64,000 bases of DNA from CAZGUH01 sp964529005 (lineage in GTDB: Bacteria > Actinomycetota > Acidimicrobiia > Acidimicrobiales > Ilumatobacteraceae), in NCBI GenBank assembly GCA_964529005.1, contig CAZGUH010000015.1, positions 1-64,000 on the forward strand, in the 5' to 3' direction. Position 1 is the stretch's first letter. Each line of letters begins with the position of its first letter. The notes under the pieces are model-generated. The model ran no database searches, had not been told where the DNA came from, and saw only the letters and a list, made by a program, of their open reading frames with translations. This document shows positions 33,967-44,198 of the stretch, piece by piece. The position numbers were made by a program, and so were the translations under genes.

Positions 33967-35150
33967 GAGAGCACCGCCATCAGGCCACGGTTCAAGCGCT
34001 CGAGGTCGGGAACGTTGACGAACCGGCTGTCACCGACGATGCGGTACGCGGAGTCGCCGCCGATCGCGCTGCGCAGCACGATGGTGCTCATCGTGAGGGC
34101 AGCGCGGCTGGCGGCGTTGCGGATCTCGGGGATGCCGAGGCGGCTGCCGATGCACAGCACCCCGACGCTCGCTTCCGGCGCGACACGCCGCAGCGTCTTC
34201 ATCGCCGTCGCGACATCACCGACGCCCGGCGTCGCCTCGATCGCGCTGAAGTGATCGAGAAGGCGGCTGGGATCGCCGGCAGGAAACTGCTCGGAGCCGG
34301 CGATCACCGTGAGGGTCTGCTCGTCGCGGATCGCCTGCACCGCCACCGAGGCCGCGCACGAGATCCCGAGCTCGTACTCGCCCTCGCCGGCGTACTCGTC
34401 GGGGTCGATCGACAGCAGCACGGCGACGTGCGACCGGCGCGTGTCGTTGTACTGGCGGACCATCAGCTCGCCGATCCGCGCCGACGTCTTCCAATGGACG
34501 TGACGCAGCTCGTCGCCGCGGACGTACTCGCGCAACGTGTGGAAGGCGACGTCGCTCGGCGACAGCGCGGTGGTGGTCTGGCCTTCCAAGTCGCGGATCT
34601 GACCGGCCGCGATCGTGGAGAGCGCGGTCGTGCGCGGATGGACGTAGATCTCGTGCACGCCCGTCCACTGGCGCGTGCGGCGCAGCATGCCCAACGGGTC
34701 GCCCTGCACCGTGACGAGCGGGCCGACCGGGATCACGGCGCGCCGGTGGGTCGGCACGACGAACAGCTCCTCGGTGGACGCGCCGGCCTTGAGATGCGGG
34801 ATCGAGTACACCGCCGACGACGCGCCGACCGGCAGCTCGACGCGCAACCCCCACGCGCCACGGCCCCGCCGGTTGGTGAGCCGCAGCTCACCCGCGGCCC
34901 GCTCGCCCACGGTGACGCGCGACGGGTTGACGCCGATCTCCGCCGCGAGATCGAGGCGGCCGATCACGAACGCCACCGCGAGAACGCACAGCACCGCGGT
35001 CACCGCGGCGATCACCAGCCATTCACGCCATGCGAACCGTGCGCCGACCAGCCACGCGACGAACGAGAGGCCGAGCACCGTCCATCCCAGGGCGGTGATC
35101 AGGCCGAGGCCTCGGCGGGCGAGGTCGAGCGCGCGACGTACCGGCGCCAT
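33963..35150 (-). CDS. DUF58-domain membrane-associated protein
   Basis: The protein has 395 residues. Two N-terminal membrane helices (LGLITALGWTVLGLSFVAWL and WLVIAAVTAVLCVLAVAFVI) precede an Ig-like segment (GERAAGELRLTNRRGRGAWG) and the DUF58 signature REYVRGDELRHVHWKTSAR, which leads into a von Willebrand A-like domain (HVAVLLSIDPDEY as the MIDAS-type strand). DUF58 proteins are encoded with MoxR AAA+ ATPases and are thought to be their clients, possibly in metal-dependent maturation of surface complexes. ATG 35150 lies 6 bases after the MoxR stop, and its stop overlaps the transglutaminase-like gene. Confidence 0.92.
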   Translation of the reverse strand: MAPVRRALDLARRGLGLITALGWTVLGLSFVAWLVGARFAWREWLVIAAVTAVLCVLAVAFVIGRLDLAAEIGVNPSRVTVGERAAGELRLTNRRGRGAWGLRVELPVGASSAVYSIPHLKAGASTEELFVVPTHRRAVIPVGPLVTVQGDPLGMLRRTRQWTGVHEIYVHPRTTALSTIAAGQIRDLEGQTTTALSPSDVAFHTLREYVRGDELRHVHWKTSARIGELMVRQYNDTRRSHVAVLLSIDPDEYAGEGEYELGISCAASVAVQAIRDEQTLTVIAGSEQFPAGDPSRLLDHFSAIEATPGVGDVATAMKTLRRVAPEASVGVLCIGSRLGIPEIRNAASRAALTMSTIVLRSAIGGDSAYRIVGDSRFVNVPDLERLNRGLMAVLS

Positions 35151-35156
35151 GTTCCC

Positions 35157-36119
35157 TCAGGCAGCCCGTTCGCTGGGCGGTCGGGTGTCGGCGAGGATCC
35201 GAGCCAGCACACCGGAGACGGTGCTGCCGGCGAACTCCGCCTCGGGGTGGAGGATCACCCGATGCGACATGATCGGCTCGGCCAGCTCCTTCACGTCGTC
35301 GGGCACGACATAGTTGCGCCCGTTCGCCGCGGCCCAGGTCTTGACCGCGCGCACGTAGGCGAGGCAGCCGCGCACCGAGACGCCGAGCTTGACCTCCGGC
35401 GCCCGCCGGGTCTCCTCGGCAAGCCGCGCCACGTAGCCGAGCACGGCCGGGTCGACGTGCACCTGGTCGGCGAGGTGCGCCATGTCGACGACCGCCTTGG
35501 CGGTGATCAGCTCCGGCACCGCCGCCGACCGGTTGCGATTCGCGGCATCGGCGAGCAGCGTCACCGTCGAGTCCAAGTCGGGATAGCCGAGCGACGTCTT
35601 CATCATGAAGCGGTCGAGCTGCGCCTCCGGCAAGCGGTACGTGCCGGCCTGCTCCACCGGGTTCTGCGTCGCGATCACCATGAACGGCGCGCCCACGGGA
35701 TGCGAGCGGCCGTCGACGCTGACGTGGCCTTCCTCCATCACCTCGAGCAAGGCCGACTGTGTCTTCGGCGACGCGCGGTTGATCTCGTCGGCCAGCACGA
35801 TGGTGGCGAAGATCGGACCGGGGTGGAACGTGAACTCACCGGTCCGCTGGTCGTAGATCGTCACGCCGGTGACGTCGCTGGGCAGCAAGTCGGGCGTGAA
35901 CTGGATGCGGTGCTGGGTGCCCTGGACCGTATTCGCCAGCGCCCGGGCGAGCATCGTCTTGCCCGTGCCCGGCACGTCCTCGAGCAACAGGTGGCCTTCG
36001 GACAGCAGCGTCGCGATCGCCAGGCGGATCGTGTGCGTCTTGCCGACGATCGCGCGCTCGACGTTCGCGACGAGCTGTTCGAACGTCTGAGCGAACCACT
36101 GCGCGTTCTCGGGGGTCAT
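35157..36119 (-). CDS. MoxR-family AAA+ ATPase
   Basis: The 320-residue protein is a standard MoxR: Walker A EDVPGTGKTMLARALA, Walker B ATIVLADEINRASPKTQSAL, sensor 1 in MVIATQNPVEQAGTYRLPEAQ, arginine finger LDRFMM, and a C-terminal lid with VSVRGCLAYVRAVKTWAA. MoxR proteins are chaperone-like ATPases that assemble or activate complexes with vWA/DUF58 partners, which here is the next gene. ATG 36119 has AGGAG 8 bases upstream. It directly follows the giant surface-protein gene (13-base spacer). Confidence 0.95.
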   Translation of the reverse strand: MTPENAQWFAQTFEQLVANVERAIVGKTHTIRLAIATLLSEGHLLLEDVPGTGKTMLARALANTVQGTQHRIQFTPDLLPSDVTGVTIYDQRTGEFTFHPGPIFATIVLADEINRASPKTQSALLEVMEEGHVSVDGRSHPVGAPFMVIATQNPVEQAGTYRLPEAQLDRFMMKTSLGYPDLDSTVTLLADAANRNRSAAVPELITAKAVVDMAHLADQVHVDPAVLGYVARLAEETRRAPEVKLGVSVRGCLAYVRAVKTWAAANGRNYVVPDDVKELAEPIMSHRVILHPEAEFAGSTVSGVLARILADTRPPSERAA

Positions 36120-36132
36120 CTCGTGTGTGCTC

Positions 36133-39100
36133 CTAACAGGTGTAGGTGTTCGAGGCGGTGCCGTCCACGTAGGCGATCGCGGTGTACGGCGGACCGCAGT
36201 ACCACCGCCCGTCACCGCTGAACGCGTCGCCGCTGCTGTTCGTCGTGACCGTGAACGACGTGCTGTGGATGTTCGGCACGCTGATCGAGTAGGTCGTGTT
36301 GGGGGCGAAGTTGTCGAGGGTCACGTTGATCCAGTAGCAGACGCCGCACGGCGTCGTGCCGCCGACGGCGCCCGTCCCGCCGCGCGTCACCGTGACGGTG
36401 CGCGGTGGCGGCGGCGGGTCCTGCACGCGCGCGCTCGCCGACGCGCTGACGGCCGACTGCCCAGGCGCCGACACGGTGATCGTGCACGAGCGGGTGGAGC
36501 CGTCGCGGCTGTAGCTCTGCGACACCGAGCCGCTCGCGCCGGGCGCGGTCGACACGCTCTGCGAGCCGCAGTCACCCGACAGCGTGGCGCTCCATCCGGG
36601 GCGCGCGTCGTCGCCGCGGTTCGTCGACCAGTTCCACGTGATCGTCGTCGTGCCGCCGCCCGACGCGCTGATCGACGGCGTCACCAACGGGCCGTAGGGG
36701 ATGCCGCTCATCGTGTTGGAGTCGACGCTCACGTACGTCACGCCGGGCGTGCCGCACGACGCGGCCAGGCGCGTGCGCGCGACGAACGAGTACGACGAGC
36801 CGTTGGTGAGACCGGTGAACGTCGCGTTCGACTGCCAGCTGGCGCCGCCGTCGCGCGAGTACTCGGTCGAGGCGGACGTGCAGCCCGAGTTGTTCGCCGG
36901 AGTGGCCACGACCGTCAGCTGGTGGTTGCCCGACGTGATGGCCGTGATCGTCGGAGCGTCGGGGTTGCCGACCGCCCGCACGACGGGGGAGGCCGCGCTC
37001 GGCTCCGAGTTCGCCCTGTTCTTGTCCGAGTTCACCGCCACCACGGTGAAGCTGGCATCGGAGTTGCGTGTGGCGTCGAACGTCGCTGTCGTCACGCCGC
37101 CCGACACCGTCTGGCAGGCGCCGGTCTGCGTCCGGCAGACCTGGTAGCTGACGATCGGCCGTCCGCCGTCGTCGCCGGGCGCAGCCCACGTCACCGTGAT
37201 GCGCGGCGTGCCTCCGTCGCCGGCGTTGACCGCCTGCACGTTGGTCGGGGGATCGGGATAGCGCGACGGCCGTTCGGTCGCCGCGGACCGCGCGCTCCAC
37301 GCGCCCCACCCGCCGTTGGTCGTCGCACTGTTGCGGGCCCGCACCCGGAAGCTGTAGTCGGCGCCGTTGATCAACGGCGATCCCGCTCCACCGGCGCCGA
37401 CGACGAGCGTCGTGACGCCGCCGTCGACGCTGAGCGTCTGGCCCCCGATCTGCACCTCGTAGGCGGTGATGGCGGAGAAGTCGCCGGCAGTCGACGGCGG
37501 GGTCCACGCCAGCGTCAGCGTCCGGTCCTGGTAGTCCGTGAAGGCGAGCCCCTCGGGCGGATCGGGCACGCGGTCGGGCACCATGCCCGACGACTCCCCG
37601 CTCACGTCGCCGCGGCCGAGCGCGTTCTCGGCGACGACCGTGAAGTGGTACGTCTGCGCGTTCTGCAAGCCCGTCACGACGCCGCCGGTCGTCGTGAAGC
37701 GGTGCTCGGCGCCGGTCTCGACGACGCGCACGTGGTACGCGGTGATCGGGTCACCCTGGTCGTCGGCGGCGGTCCACGACAACGTCACCTGGCGGTCGCC
37801 GACGCTCTCCTGCACTGGCGCCCCCGGCGCTCGCGGCGTGCCCTTGACGACCACGGTGAACGTCCCGGTGGCCGTCTGGTCGACCGCGTCGCGCAGCGTG
37901 TAGCTGACGGTGAACGTGCCCACCGTGTTGGACATGAACTGGCAGGCCCCGGCGTCGGTGCAGGTGAGCTGCGCCCCACCGGTGACGCTGGGGTTGAGCA
38001 TCGTCAGCGCGTGGCCGTCACCGGCGAACGGGTTGACGGCGGCGTCGACGAAGTTCGGCAGGTCGTGCACCGCGTCGCGTTCGGCCTCGAACGTCGGGAA
38101 CGTCGCCGCGGCCGGCTGGCCCTTGTTGGTGGCGACGATCGTGACGGTGAACGTGTTCTGCACCGGTTCGAACACCCCGTCGCTGACGGTGTAGCGCACG
38201 GTGATCGCCGTCCCGACCGGAAGCTTCTGGTCGCCCGCGCGGTGGCTGACGATCGTCAGCGCCGGGCCGCTCTGTTCGATCGTCAGCCCACCGAAGGTGC
38301 TCTCGTCGAGCACGTAGGTCAGCGGATCACCTTGATCGTCCACGACGTGCGGGGTGAGGTCGAACGAGATCGGCTCGTCGAGCTGTGGCACACGCACGTT
38401 GCCCTGCGAGACCACGCGCGGCGGCGAGCTCGCTTCGATGATCAGGTCGACGGAGAGTCGGGCGAGGCAGTTGCACAGCGGGAGCTGACGCTCCTCAGCA
38501 CTCGTGCCCGGGCGGTCGGTGACCTCGAACGTGACCGTGATGTAGGTCGTCTCGCTCAGCTCGGCCGGCGGTGTGAACGTGAACCCGGATCCGTCGGCGG
38601 CGCGTGCCACCTCGCCCACGCCGGTCACGTTGATGACCTCGGTGTCGGTGAGCCGAATGTCCGGGTCGCCGTCGGGGTCTTCGACGATCGACGTCAGCGG
38701 GATGGGGAGCGGAGCCGCCGAGCCGGCGGCGATCGTGCGGTTGGAGGGGTCCCTGCCTGCCGCCGACAGCACCGGCGGGTGGTTCTCGAGACCAGGAACC
38801 CGCACGAGGCCGATCGCCGACGCGCCGTCGGAGTCCGTGACGCGGTACAGCACGATCTGCGCCAGTTCACCCAGCGGCACCACGAGCTGGCGGCCGGTGA
38901 TCGTCGCGTTCTGCCCCGGGGGAAGGTCGAGCGTCAGCGGCGAGTCGGCATCGTCGGGGTCGACGTCGTTGGCCAGCACGTCGACGGTGACCTCGGTGAG
39001 CCCGCGCGCCTCGGCGTCGGTCACCTCGTCGCGCTCCGCGACCGGTGGGAGGTTCGGCGCGTCGGGATCGGGCGTGACGCGCACGTAGGCGTCGCTCGGG

Positions 39101-42100
39101 TTGAACCCGTCGGTGATGCGGTAGTGCTCGACCAGCGTGCCCGCGGTAGTCGGCACCTCGACTTCGATGCGGCCCCGGTTGACCTCGAGCGTCTGGTCGA
39201 GCACGCGCACGTGGTCGCCGTTGACCGGTCGGTTCGTCGGCCGACCGTCGAGGTCGAAGAACGGATCGGCGTCGAGCTGGAGCGGGCGATCCTGCGGCGA
39301 CGAGTCGTTGGCCAGCACCGGGATCGACAGCACCCGGCCGGGCTTGCCGACGAGCACGTCGTCGTGGGCTTGCGGCGGCCAGCCGCCTTCGTCGATCACC
39401 ATCACCGTCACGACGCCCGTGCCCCGCAGGCCGAAGCGGTCCTGAACGGTGTACGTGAACGAATCGACCGGGCGCGAGCTCGGACCCGCCGTGTACCAGA
39501 TCACGCCGGGAGCGTCCGGGTCGAGCTCGACGCGGTTGCCTGTCGCCGCTCCCGGCGTGGGCGGCCCCAGCGTGTCGAGCAGCGTGACCGAGTCGCCGTC
39601 GGGGTCGGCGCCCGTCCACGGGATGTTGACGCGGACGCTGCCGCCGCGGATCGCCCGGACGACGAGATCCGGAGGTGACGGGGCGCTGTTCGGGTTGGTG
39701 GCGGCGTCCGGCATCGCGGTGACGACGAACGTGACCGTGGACGATGCGGTCTTTCCTGCCGCTGTCACGGTGTAGAGGAGCGAGTATGTGCCGGGCGCTC
39801 CGCCCTGGAAGTAGACCTCGCGACCTTCCGTCCACGCCACGCCGGCGCCGGGTTGTGCCGGCTGCTCCACAGAGACCAGCTCGATGGCGTCGGAGTCCGG
39901 GTCGACGTCGTTGCGCAACACCGCGACGGCGGCGATGTCGCCCGAACGAACCGTGGTGGCGTCGGGCGATAGCACGGGCGGCTGGTCTTCCGACGGAGGC
40001 TGCACCAGGACGGTGATCGAGCCGCGTGCCCGGAGCACTTCCGCCTCCGCCTGCTCTGCGGTCTGGTCCGCGGCGCGTTCGGAGGAGTGGCCGTCGGTGA
40101 TCCGATAGGTGATGACGAACGGCCCGACCGGCGTCTCCCCGTTGGGTCCGGGCACGACTTCGACCTGCACCATCCGGCGGTCGACCAGCGAGGCGCGCAC
40201 GATCCCGCGTGATCCATCGGAGTCGGCGACCTGCACATCGGTGACCGCCAGCAGGTCGCCGTCGGCGTCGACGTCGTTGGCCAGCACGTCGACGTCGAGC
40301 ACGCGCTGCGGCCGCAGCTTGACCTGATCCGGCACCGCGATCGGGGCCTGGTTGACGGCGCCCGGAGCGACGACCTCGAGGCGGATGACGCCCTCGGTGG
40401 TCTCCGTTCCGTCGCTGGCCCCGTAACGCAGCGCGTAGACGCCGGGCGCGTTGCCGACGATCTCGACGGTCGTCCCATCCGCCAGCGGCGCCGCGGTGTA
40501 GCCGCCGTCTGCGGAGTCGGCGGAGCCGGTCCACAGCGGCTGGAGCGTCAACGGGGTGCCGTTCGGGTCGGAGTCGTTGGCCAGCGGCGCGACGGTCACC
40601 CGGCCGCCGACGACGACGGTGGCGAAGTCGTTGGTCGTGATCGGGGCCAGCGTCGAACCGATCGGCTTGACCGTGACCTCCATCGCCTCGGTGGACGATG
40701 CGATGCCGTCGGACATCGTGACGTCGACGCTGTGGATGCCCGGCGAGACCCCGGCTGCCGTGAAGCGCACGACACCGTCGGGCGTGCTCGCCACCTCGCC
40801 CTCGCCCTGGGGCAGCGCCGACACGAGGCGAAGATCGTCGCCGTCGGGATCCCACCACTCCGCCATCACGTTGGCGGACACCGAGCGGCCTTCCTCGACT
40901 TGGGCGCGCATCTCGCGCGTCGTGTCGTCGCCCTTCGGGCGCAAGGCCGGCGGCGTGTTGCCCAAGGAGAAGTCCTTGACGCTCACCGTCACCGTGGCGG
41001 GCCCCGAGGTGTGCCCGGCGATGTCGACCGCCGAGTACTGGAACGTGAAGACCTGCACCGACGTCGCGGCGGCGGCGATGATCGCGTCGCTCGGCGAGAA
41101 CAGCACGTGCTGGCCGTTGTCGATCACGGTCAAGTTGCCGAACGTGCCCGCCGACGGCGTCACGGCCGTGATCGCGATCGGTTCGCAGTTGATGTCGTCG
41201 TCGTTGTTCAGCAGGTCGATGATCGATTGCCGGGGGCGCACGCCGAGCACGTCGTCGCCGGCGAACGGCGCTTCGTTGCCGCCTTCGACGCAGGACCGCT
41301 CGACCACCGTGCGGCTCTCGCCCGTGGTGTCCTCGATGTCCTCGGAGTCTTCGCTGGCCGGCTCGACGTCGTCCCAGTTGCCGACGTAGGCGAGCGTGCC
41401 GTCGTGGTCGGCCCACACGTCGCCCTTGCCCACGCCGTTTAGCGCCACGTTGTTGCCGTTGACCCGCCACACGAGCTCGTCGCCCGGCGTCGCGCCGGGG
41501 ATCTCGGCCGGTCCGTGCAGCGTGGCGCCGCAGCGCTTGACCCACGCCGGCGCGTCGCCTGCCCAGGCGCCGAGCGCGCACCCGGCGACCACCACCGGCG
41601 CGGCGGCGGGACCTTCGACCGCGGCGACTTCGATCACCTCGGCGGACGAGAGCTTCACGTCGAACAGGCCGGCCTGCGAGGCGACGAGCACCGTGCCCGC
41701 GGCCGGGCCGGGCTGCTGGAGGCGCGGTGATTCGCCGGCGATCGCCGCGGTGGCGCCGTTCGGCAGGACGACCGTGCCGTCGGCGAGCAGCACGACCGGG
41801 TCGCCGCCGACAGCTGTGACGTCGATGACGTCGTCGGTGGCGAACGGCTCGGGCCAGCTGTGGACCTCGGGCTCGAGGATCGGCTCGGGCGGCGCCTCCG
41901 GCAACGTGCCACCGGGTTCGGTGGCCGCGTCGCCGTCCCCGTCGGCGTCGGGCGTGGCGCCGGTGTCGGCCGGCTGCTCGCCGGACGTCTCGTCGGCGGG
42001 CTTCTCGGGTCGCAACGGCTCGCCGTCGTCGCCGACGCGGACCTCGTACCAGCCCGATCCGTCGACGATCAGCACTCGCCCCCGTGCGTCGCCGCGGTCG

Positions 42101-42645
42101 CCTCCGGTGATCGGCACGGCCTGCGACACGACCAGAACGCTGCCCGGCTCGACGAGCGCATCCGGCTTGTCGGGGTAGTCGGGAGCGACGATGTTGTCGG
42201 CCGCGCCGACCCACAGCTTTCCCGTCTCCCGGTCGAGCAGCGCGCCGACGCCGCCGCCGATCCGGTAGTCGACGATCGGCGCCGTGTTGGACCCCGATGG
42301 CTGGCCGGAGAGCACGTCGAGGCGCTGGACGCCACCGGGCTCGCCTTGCGCGCTCTCCCGCCCGGAGAACAGCACGGTGCGGTCCTCCTGGAGCACGTCC
42401 GGCGCAGCGCCGGCGTAGATCGAGAAGTCGAGCTCGTCGATGCGCAGGTTCAGGCGACCGACCTTGCGGTCGGCGTGGTTCGTGACCCACACCGATCCGT
42501 CGTTGAGCTGGACGTTGGTCGCCTGGGTGCCGTCGGAGTTCACCGCGGCCACGACGATCGCGCTCGACAGCAGCGCCGCGCTCGCCGTCGCCGACGCGGT
42601 CCTGCGCCCGACGACGAACCGCTTCCACGGCGCCGCGAGCCTCAT
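36133..42645 (-). CDS. Giant surface protein: ~11 cadherin/Ig-like modules plus fibronectin type III domains
   Basis: The protein has 2170 residues. An N-terminal basic-hydrophobic signal or anchor (ASATASAALLSSAIVVAAVN) is followed by ~440 residues with propeller-like strands (NDGSVWVTNHADRKVGRLNL). About eleven Ig/cadherin-like modules come next, many with the 'N-x-x-P...VLANDVDPDGD' calcium-type signature. Three or four fibronectin III domains follow (PDPPEGLAFTDYQDRTLTL, PDPPTNVQAVNAGDGG), then Ser/Thr/Gly-rich domains ending in Cys. There is no LPxTG or C-terminal anchor. It probably forms a long extracellular fibre or adhesin held by the N-terminal helix. ATG 42645 overlaps the kinase stop (ATGA). 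Neighbouring MoxR/DUF58 may help assemble it, and the type VII motor or Sec could export it; the route is not determined. Confidence 0.88.
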   Translation of the reverse strand: MRLAAPWKRFVVGRRTASATASAALLSSAIVVAAVNSDGTQATNVQLNDGSVWVTNHADRKVGRLNLRIDELDFSIYAGAAPDVLQEDRTVLFSGRESAQGEPGGVQRLDVLSGQPSGSNTAPIVDYRIGGGVGALLDRETGKLWVGAADNIVAPDYPDKPDALVEPGSVLVVSQAVPITGGDRGDARGRVLIVDGSGWYEVRVGDDGEPLRPEKPADETSGEQPADTGATPDADGDGDAATEPGGTLPEAPPEPILEPEVHSWPEPFATDDVIDVTAVGGDPVVLLADGTVVLPNGATAAIAGESPRLQQPGPAAGTVLVASQAGLFDVKLSSAEVIEVAAVEGPAAAPVVVAGCALGAWAGDAPAWVKRCGATLHGPAEIPGATPGDELVWRVNGNNVALNGVGKGDVWADHDGTLAYVGNWDDVEPASEDSEDIEDTTGESRTVVERSCVEGGNEAPFAGDDVLGVRPRQSIIDLLNNDDDINCEPIAITAVTPSAGTFGNLTVIDNGQHVLFSPSDAIIAAAATSVQVFTFQYSAVDIAGHTSGPATVTVSVKDFSLGNTPPALRPKGDDTTREMRAQVEEGRSVSANVMAEWWDPDGDDLRLVSALPQGEGEVASTPDGVVRFTAAGVSPGIHSVDVTMSDGIASSTEAMEVTVKPIGSTLAPITTNDFATVVVGGRVTVAPLANDSDPNGTPLTLQPLWTGSADSADGGYTAAPLADGTTVEIVGNAPGVYALRYGASDGTETTEGVIRLEVVAPGAVNQAPIAVPDQVKLRPQRVLDVDVLANDVDADGDLLAVTDVQVADSDGSRGIVRASLVDRRMVQVEVVPGPNGETPVGPFVITYRITDGHSSERAADQTAEQAEAEVLRARGSITVLVQPPSEDQPPVLSPDATTVRSGDIAAVAVLRNDVDPDSDAIELVSVEQPAQPGAGVAWTEGREVYFQGGAPGTYSLLYTVTAAGKTASSTVTFVVTAMPDAATNPNSAPSPPDLVVRAIRGGSVRVNIPWTGADPDGDSVTLLDTLGPPTPGAATGNRVELDPDAPGVIWYTAGPSSRPVDSFTYTVQDRFGLRGTGVVTVMVIDEGGWPPQAHDDVLVGKPGRVLSIPVLANDSSPQDRPLQLDADPFFDLDGRPTNRPVNGDHVRVLDQTLEVNRGRIEVEVPTTAGTLVEHYRITDGFNPSDAYVRVTPDPDAPNLPPVAERDEVTDAEARGLTEVTVDVLANDVDPDDADSPLTLDLPPGQNATITGRQLVVPLGELAQIVLYRVTDSDGASAIGLVRVPGLENHPPVLSAAGRDPSNRTIAAGSAAPLPIPLTSIVEDPDGDPDIRLTDTEVINVTGVGEVARAADGSGFTFTPPAELSETTYITVTFEVTDRPGTSAEERQLPLCNCLARLSVDLIIEASSPPRVVSQGNVRVPQLDEPISFDLTPHVVDDQGDPLTYVLDESTFGGLTIEQSGPALTIVSHRAGDQKLPVGTAITVRYTVSDGVFEPVQNTFTVTIVATNKGQPAAATFPTFEAERDAVHDLPNFVDAAVNPFAGDGHALTMLNPSVTGGAQLTCTDAGACQFMSNTVGTFTVSYTLRDAVDQTATGTFTVVVKGTPRAPGAPVQESVGDRQVTLSWTAADDQGDPITAYHVRVVETGAEHRFTTTGGVVTGLQNAQTYHFTVVAENALGRGDVSGESSGMVPDRVPDPPEGLAFTDYQDRTLTLAWTPPSTAGDFSAITAYEVQIGGQTLSVDGGVTTLVVGAGGAGSPLINGADYSFRVRARNSATTNGGWGAWSARSAATERPSRYPDPPTNVQAVNAGDGGTPRITVTWAAPGDDGGRPIVSYQVCRTQTGACQTVSGGVTTATFDATRNSDASFTVVAVNSDKNRANSEPSAASPVVRAVGNPDAPTITAITSGNHQLTVVATPANNSGCTSASTEYSRDGGASWQSNATFTGLTNGSSYSFVARTRLAASCGTPGVTYVSVDSNTMSGIPYGPLVTPSISASGGGTTTITWNWSTNRGDDARPGWSATLSGDCGSQSVSTAPGASGSVSQSYSRDGSTRSCTITVSAPGQSAVSASASARVQDPPPPPRTVTVTRGGTGAVGGTTPCGVCYWINVTLDNFAPNTTYSISVPNIHSTSFTVTTNSSGDAFSGDGRWYCGPPYTAIAYVDGTASNTYTC

Positions 42646-44198
42646 GTCGCGCATCCCCGCGTCGGCGCCGAGATCAGCCCACTGGAAGCGACCACCTCGA
42701 CCTCGATGCACTCGACCGATCCGGTGTAGGTCGGGCTGTCGACGTGCTCGGCGGACAACTGCCCGTCGAACGTGACCGCGTAGCTGTGCCCGGCTCCCGC
42801 GTCGGGCCACGTGAAGGTGTAGGAGCCGTCACCGTTGTCGACGCCGGTGATCTCGCCCACCGGCGACGGAGGCACCGCGATCGGGGTGTTGCCGACGTCG
42901 ACGTTGAGCTCGCTGCCGGGATCGTCGTCGTCCCCATCCTGGGCCGGGTCACCGCCGCCTCGCATCGCCGCGATCGCCAGCACGGCGGCGAAGACCACGA
43001 CCGCCGCGGCGGCGCCGAACCACCACTTCGACATCCGCTTCGGCGCCTCGAGCGGCGATGGCGGCTCAACCCTCGACGGAGCGTTGAGGAGTGTGTCGGC
43101 CACGTCCGGCTCGGCGAGCAGGCCTTCGCGCCGGCGGGCGGGCGGCGCGGTCGCATCGATCGCCGAAGCGCCGACGGTCGCGGGGCCGCTGCCCGTCGCA
43201 GGCCCGCCGGTGACCGTCGGCGCCGGGGCGATGGTCGTCGGCGCGGGGCCTTGCGCGCGCACCTCGACGATGCCCTTCACGCGGGTCGCGTCGTCGTCCT
43301 CGTCGTCGCGCCGGGCACGCGGCGCGCCCGCTCCTCCCGCCAACTCCAGCCGCGTGACGGCGAACTTCATCTCCGACTCGACCGCCTGCAACTGCCGCCC
43401 GAAGTCGGCGGCCGTGGCGGGCCGATGCGCCGGGTCCTTGGACATCGCGACCGCGAGGACGCGCTCCAGCATCGGCGGAACGTCGGCACGACCCGTGGGC
43501 GGCACGGGGTTGCGCTCGATGCGCGCCATCATCGCCAGCGGGCTGTTGTCTCCGCCGCGGATCTCGAACGGCGAGCGTCCTGCCAGCAGGTCGTACACGG
43601 TCGCGGCCAGCGAATAGACGTCGCTGCGCACGTCGCCGGGGGCGTCACCGAACGCTTCCGGTGGCGACCACGGGATCGACAGCCCCTCGGCCGCGTTGGC
43701 GTTGGGCCCCTGGAGCGACGCGATGCCGAAGTCGGTCAGGCCCGGCCGGTGGAACTCGCTCGTCAGCACGTTCGCCGGCTTGATGTCGCGGTGCAGCACC
43801 CCGGCGCGATGCGCGGTCTCGACCGCGCTGGCGAGCTGCACGCCGACTTGCAGCACCTCGGCGACGCTCATCTTCTCGTTGCGGGCGCGTCGGTAGAAGT
43901 TGTCGCCCGGGTAGTACTCCATCACCAGGTACGGACGACCGTCGGGGGCCACCGATGCGGTGAACACCTGCACGATGAAGGGGTGAGCGGAGACCTTGGC
44001 CATCAGGTTGGCCTCGGCCGCGTAGTCGGCGACCGCGCCCGCAGCGACGGCCTGCACGTCGAGGACCTTGATCGCCACCTGCCGGCTCGGCGAACGCTGT
44101 TCGTAGAGGAACACGTCGGCGTACCCGCCGCCACCGATGTAGCCGATGTGATCGAAGTCGGCGAGCGCCGGCGGTTGCGACGGCTGGCGCTTACCCAC
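42642..44198 (-). CDS. Transmembrane Ser/Thr protein kinase with extracellular Fn3-like domain
   Basis: The 518-residue protein starts with an active kinase domain: GGGGYADVFLYEQ loop, VAIKVLD, HRDIKPANVLTSEF catalytic loop, DFGIASL, and SPPEAFGDAPGD for APE. A Pro/Ala/Asp-rich juxtamembrane region leads to one membrane helix (KWWFGAAAAVVVFAAVLAIA, ~390-410) and a ~100-residue extracellular domain (ITGVDNGDGSYTFTWPDAGA, then CIEVEVVASSG) resembling fibronectin III. The outside domain could sense the state of the Fn3/Ig surface protein encoded next, and the kinase could signal to the FHA proteins of this operon. GTG 44198 overlaps the FHA-winged-helix gene by 8 bases. Confidence 0.92.
   Translation of the reverse strand: MGKRQPSQPPALADFDHIGYIGGGGYADVFLYEQRSPSRQVAIKVLDVQAVAAGAVADYAAEANLMAKVSAHPFIVQVFTASVAPDGRPYLVMEYYPGDNFYRRARNEKMSVAEVLQVGVQLASAVETAHRAGVLHRDIKPANVLTSEFHRPGLTDFGIASLQGPNANAAEGLSIPWSPPEAFGDAPGDVRSDVYSLAATVYDLLAGRSPFEIRGGDNSPLAMMARIERNPVPPTGRADVPPMLERVLAVAMSKDPAHRPATAADFGRQLQAVESEMKFAVTRLELAGGAGAPRARRDDEDDDATRVKGIVEVRAQGPAPTTIAPAPTVTGGPATGSGPATVGASAIDATAPPARRREGLLAEPDVADTLLNAPSRVEPPSPLEAPKRMSKWWFGAAAAVVVFAAVLAIAAMRGGGDPAQDGDDDDPGSELNVDVGNTPIAVPPSPVGEITGVDNGDGSYTFTWPDAGAGHSYAVTFDGQLSAEHVDSPTYTGSVECIEVEVVASSGLISAPTRGCAT

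Noticed and set aside
23382..36119. Integrated mobile element or prophage carrying the type VII genes
   Set aside because: No integrase, transposase, tRNA-flanking repeats or phage structural genes were seen, and base composition looks the same as in the neighbouring genes.
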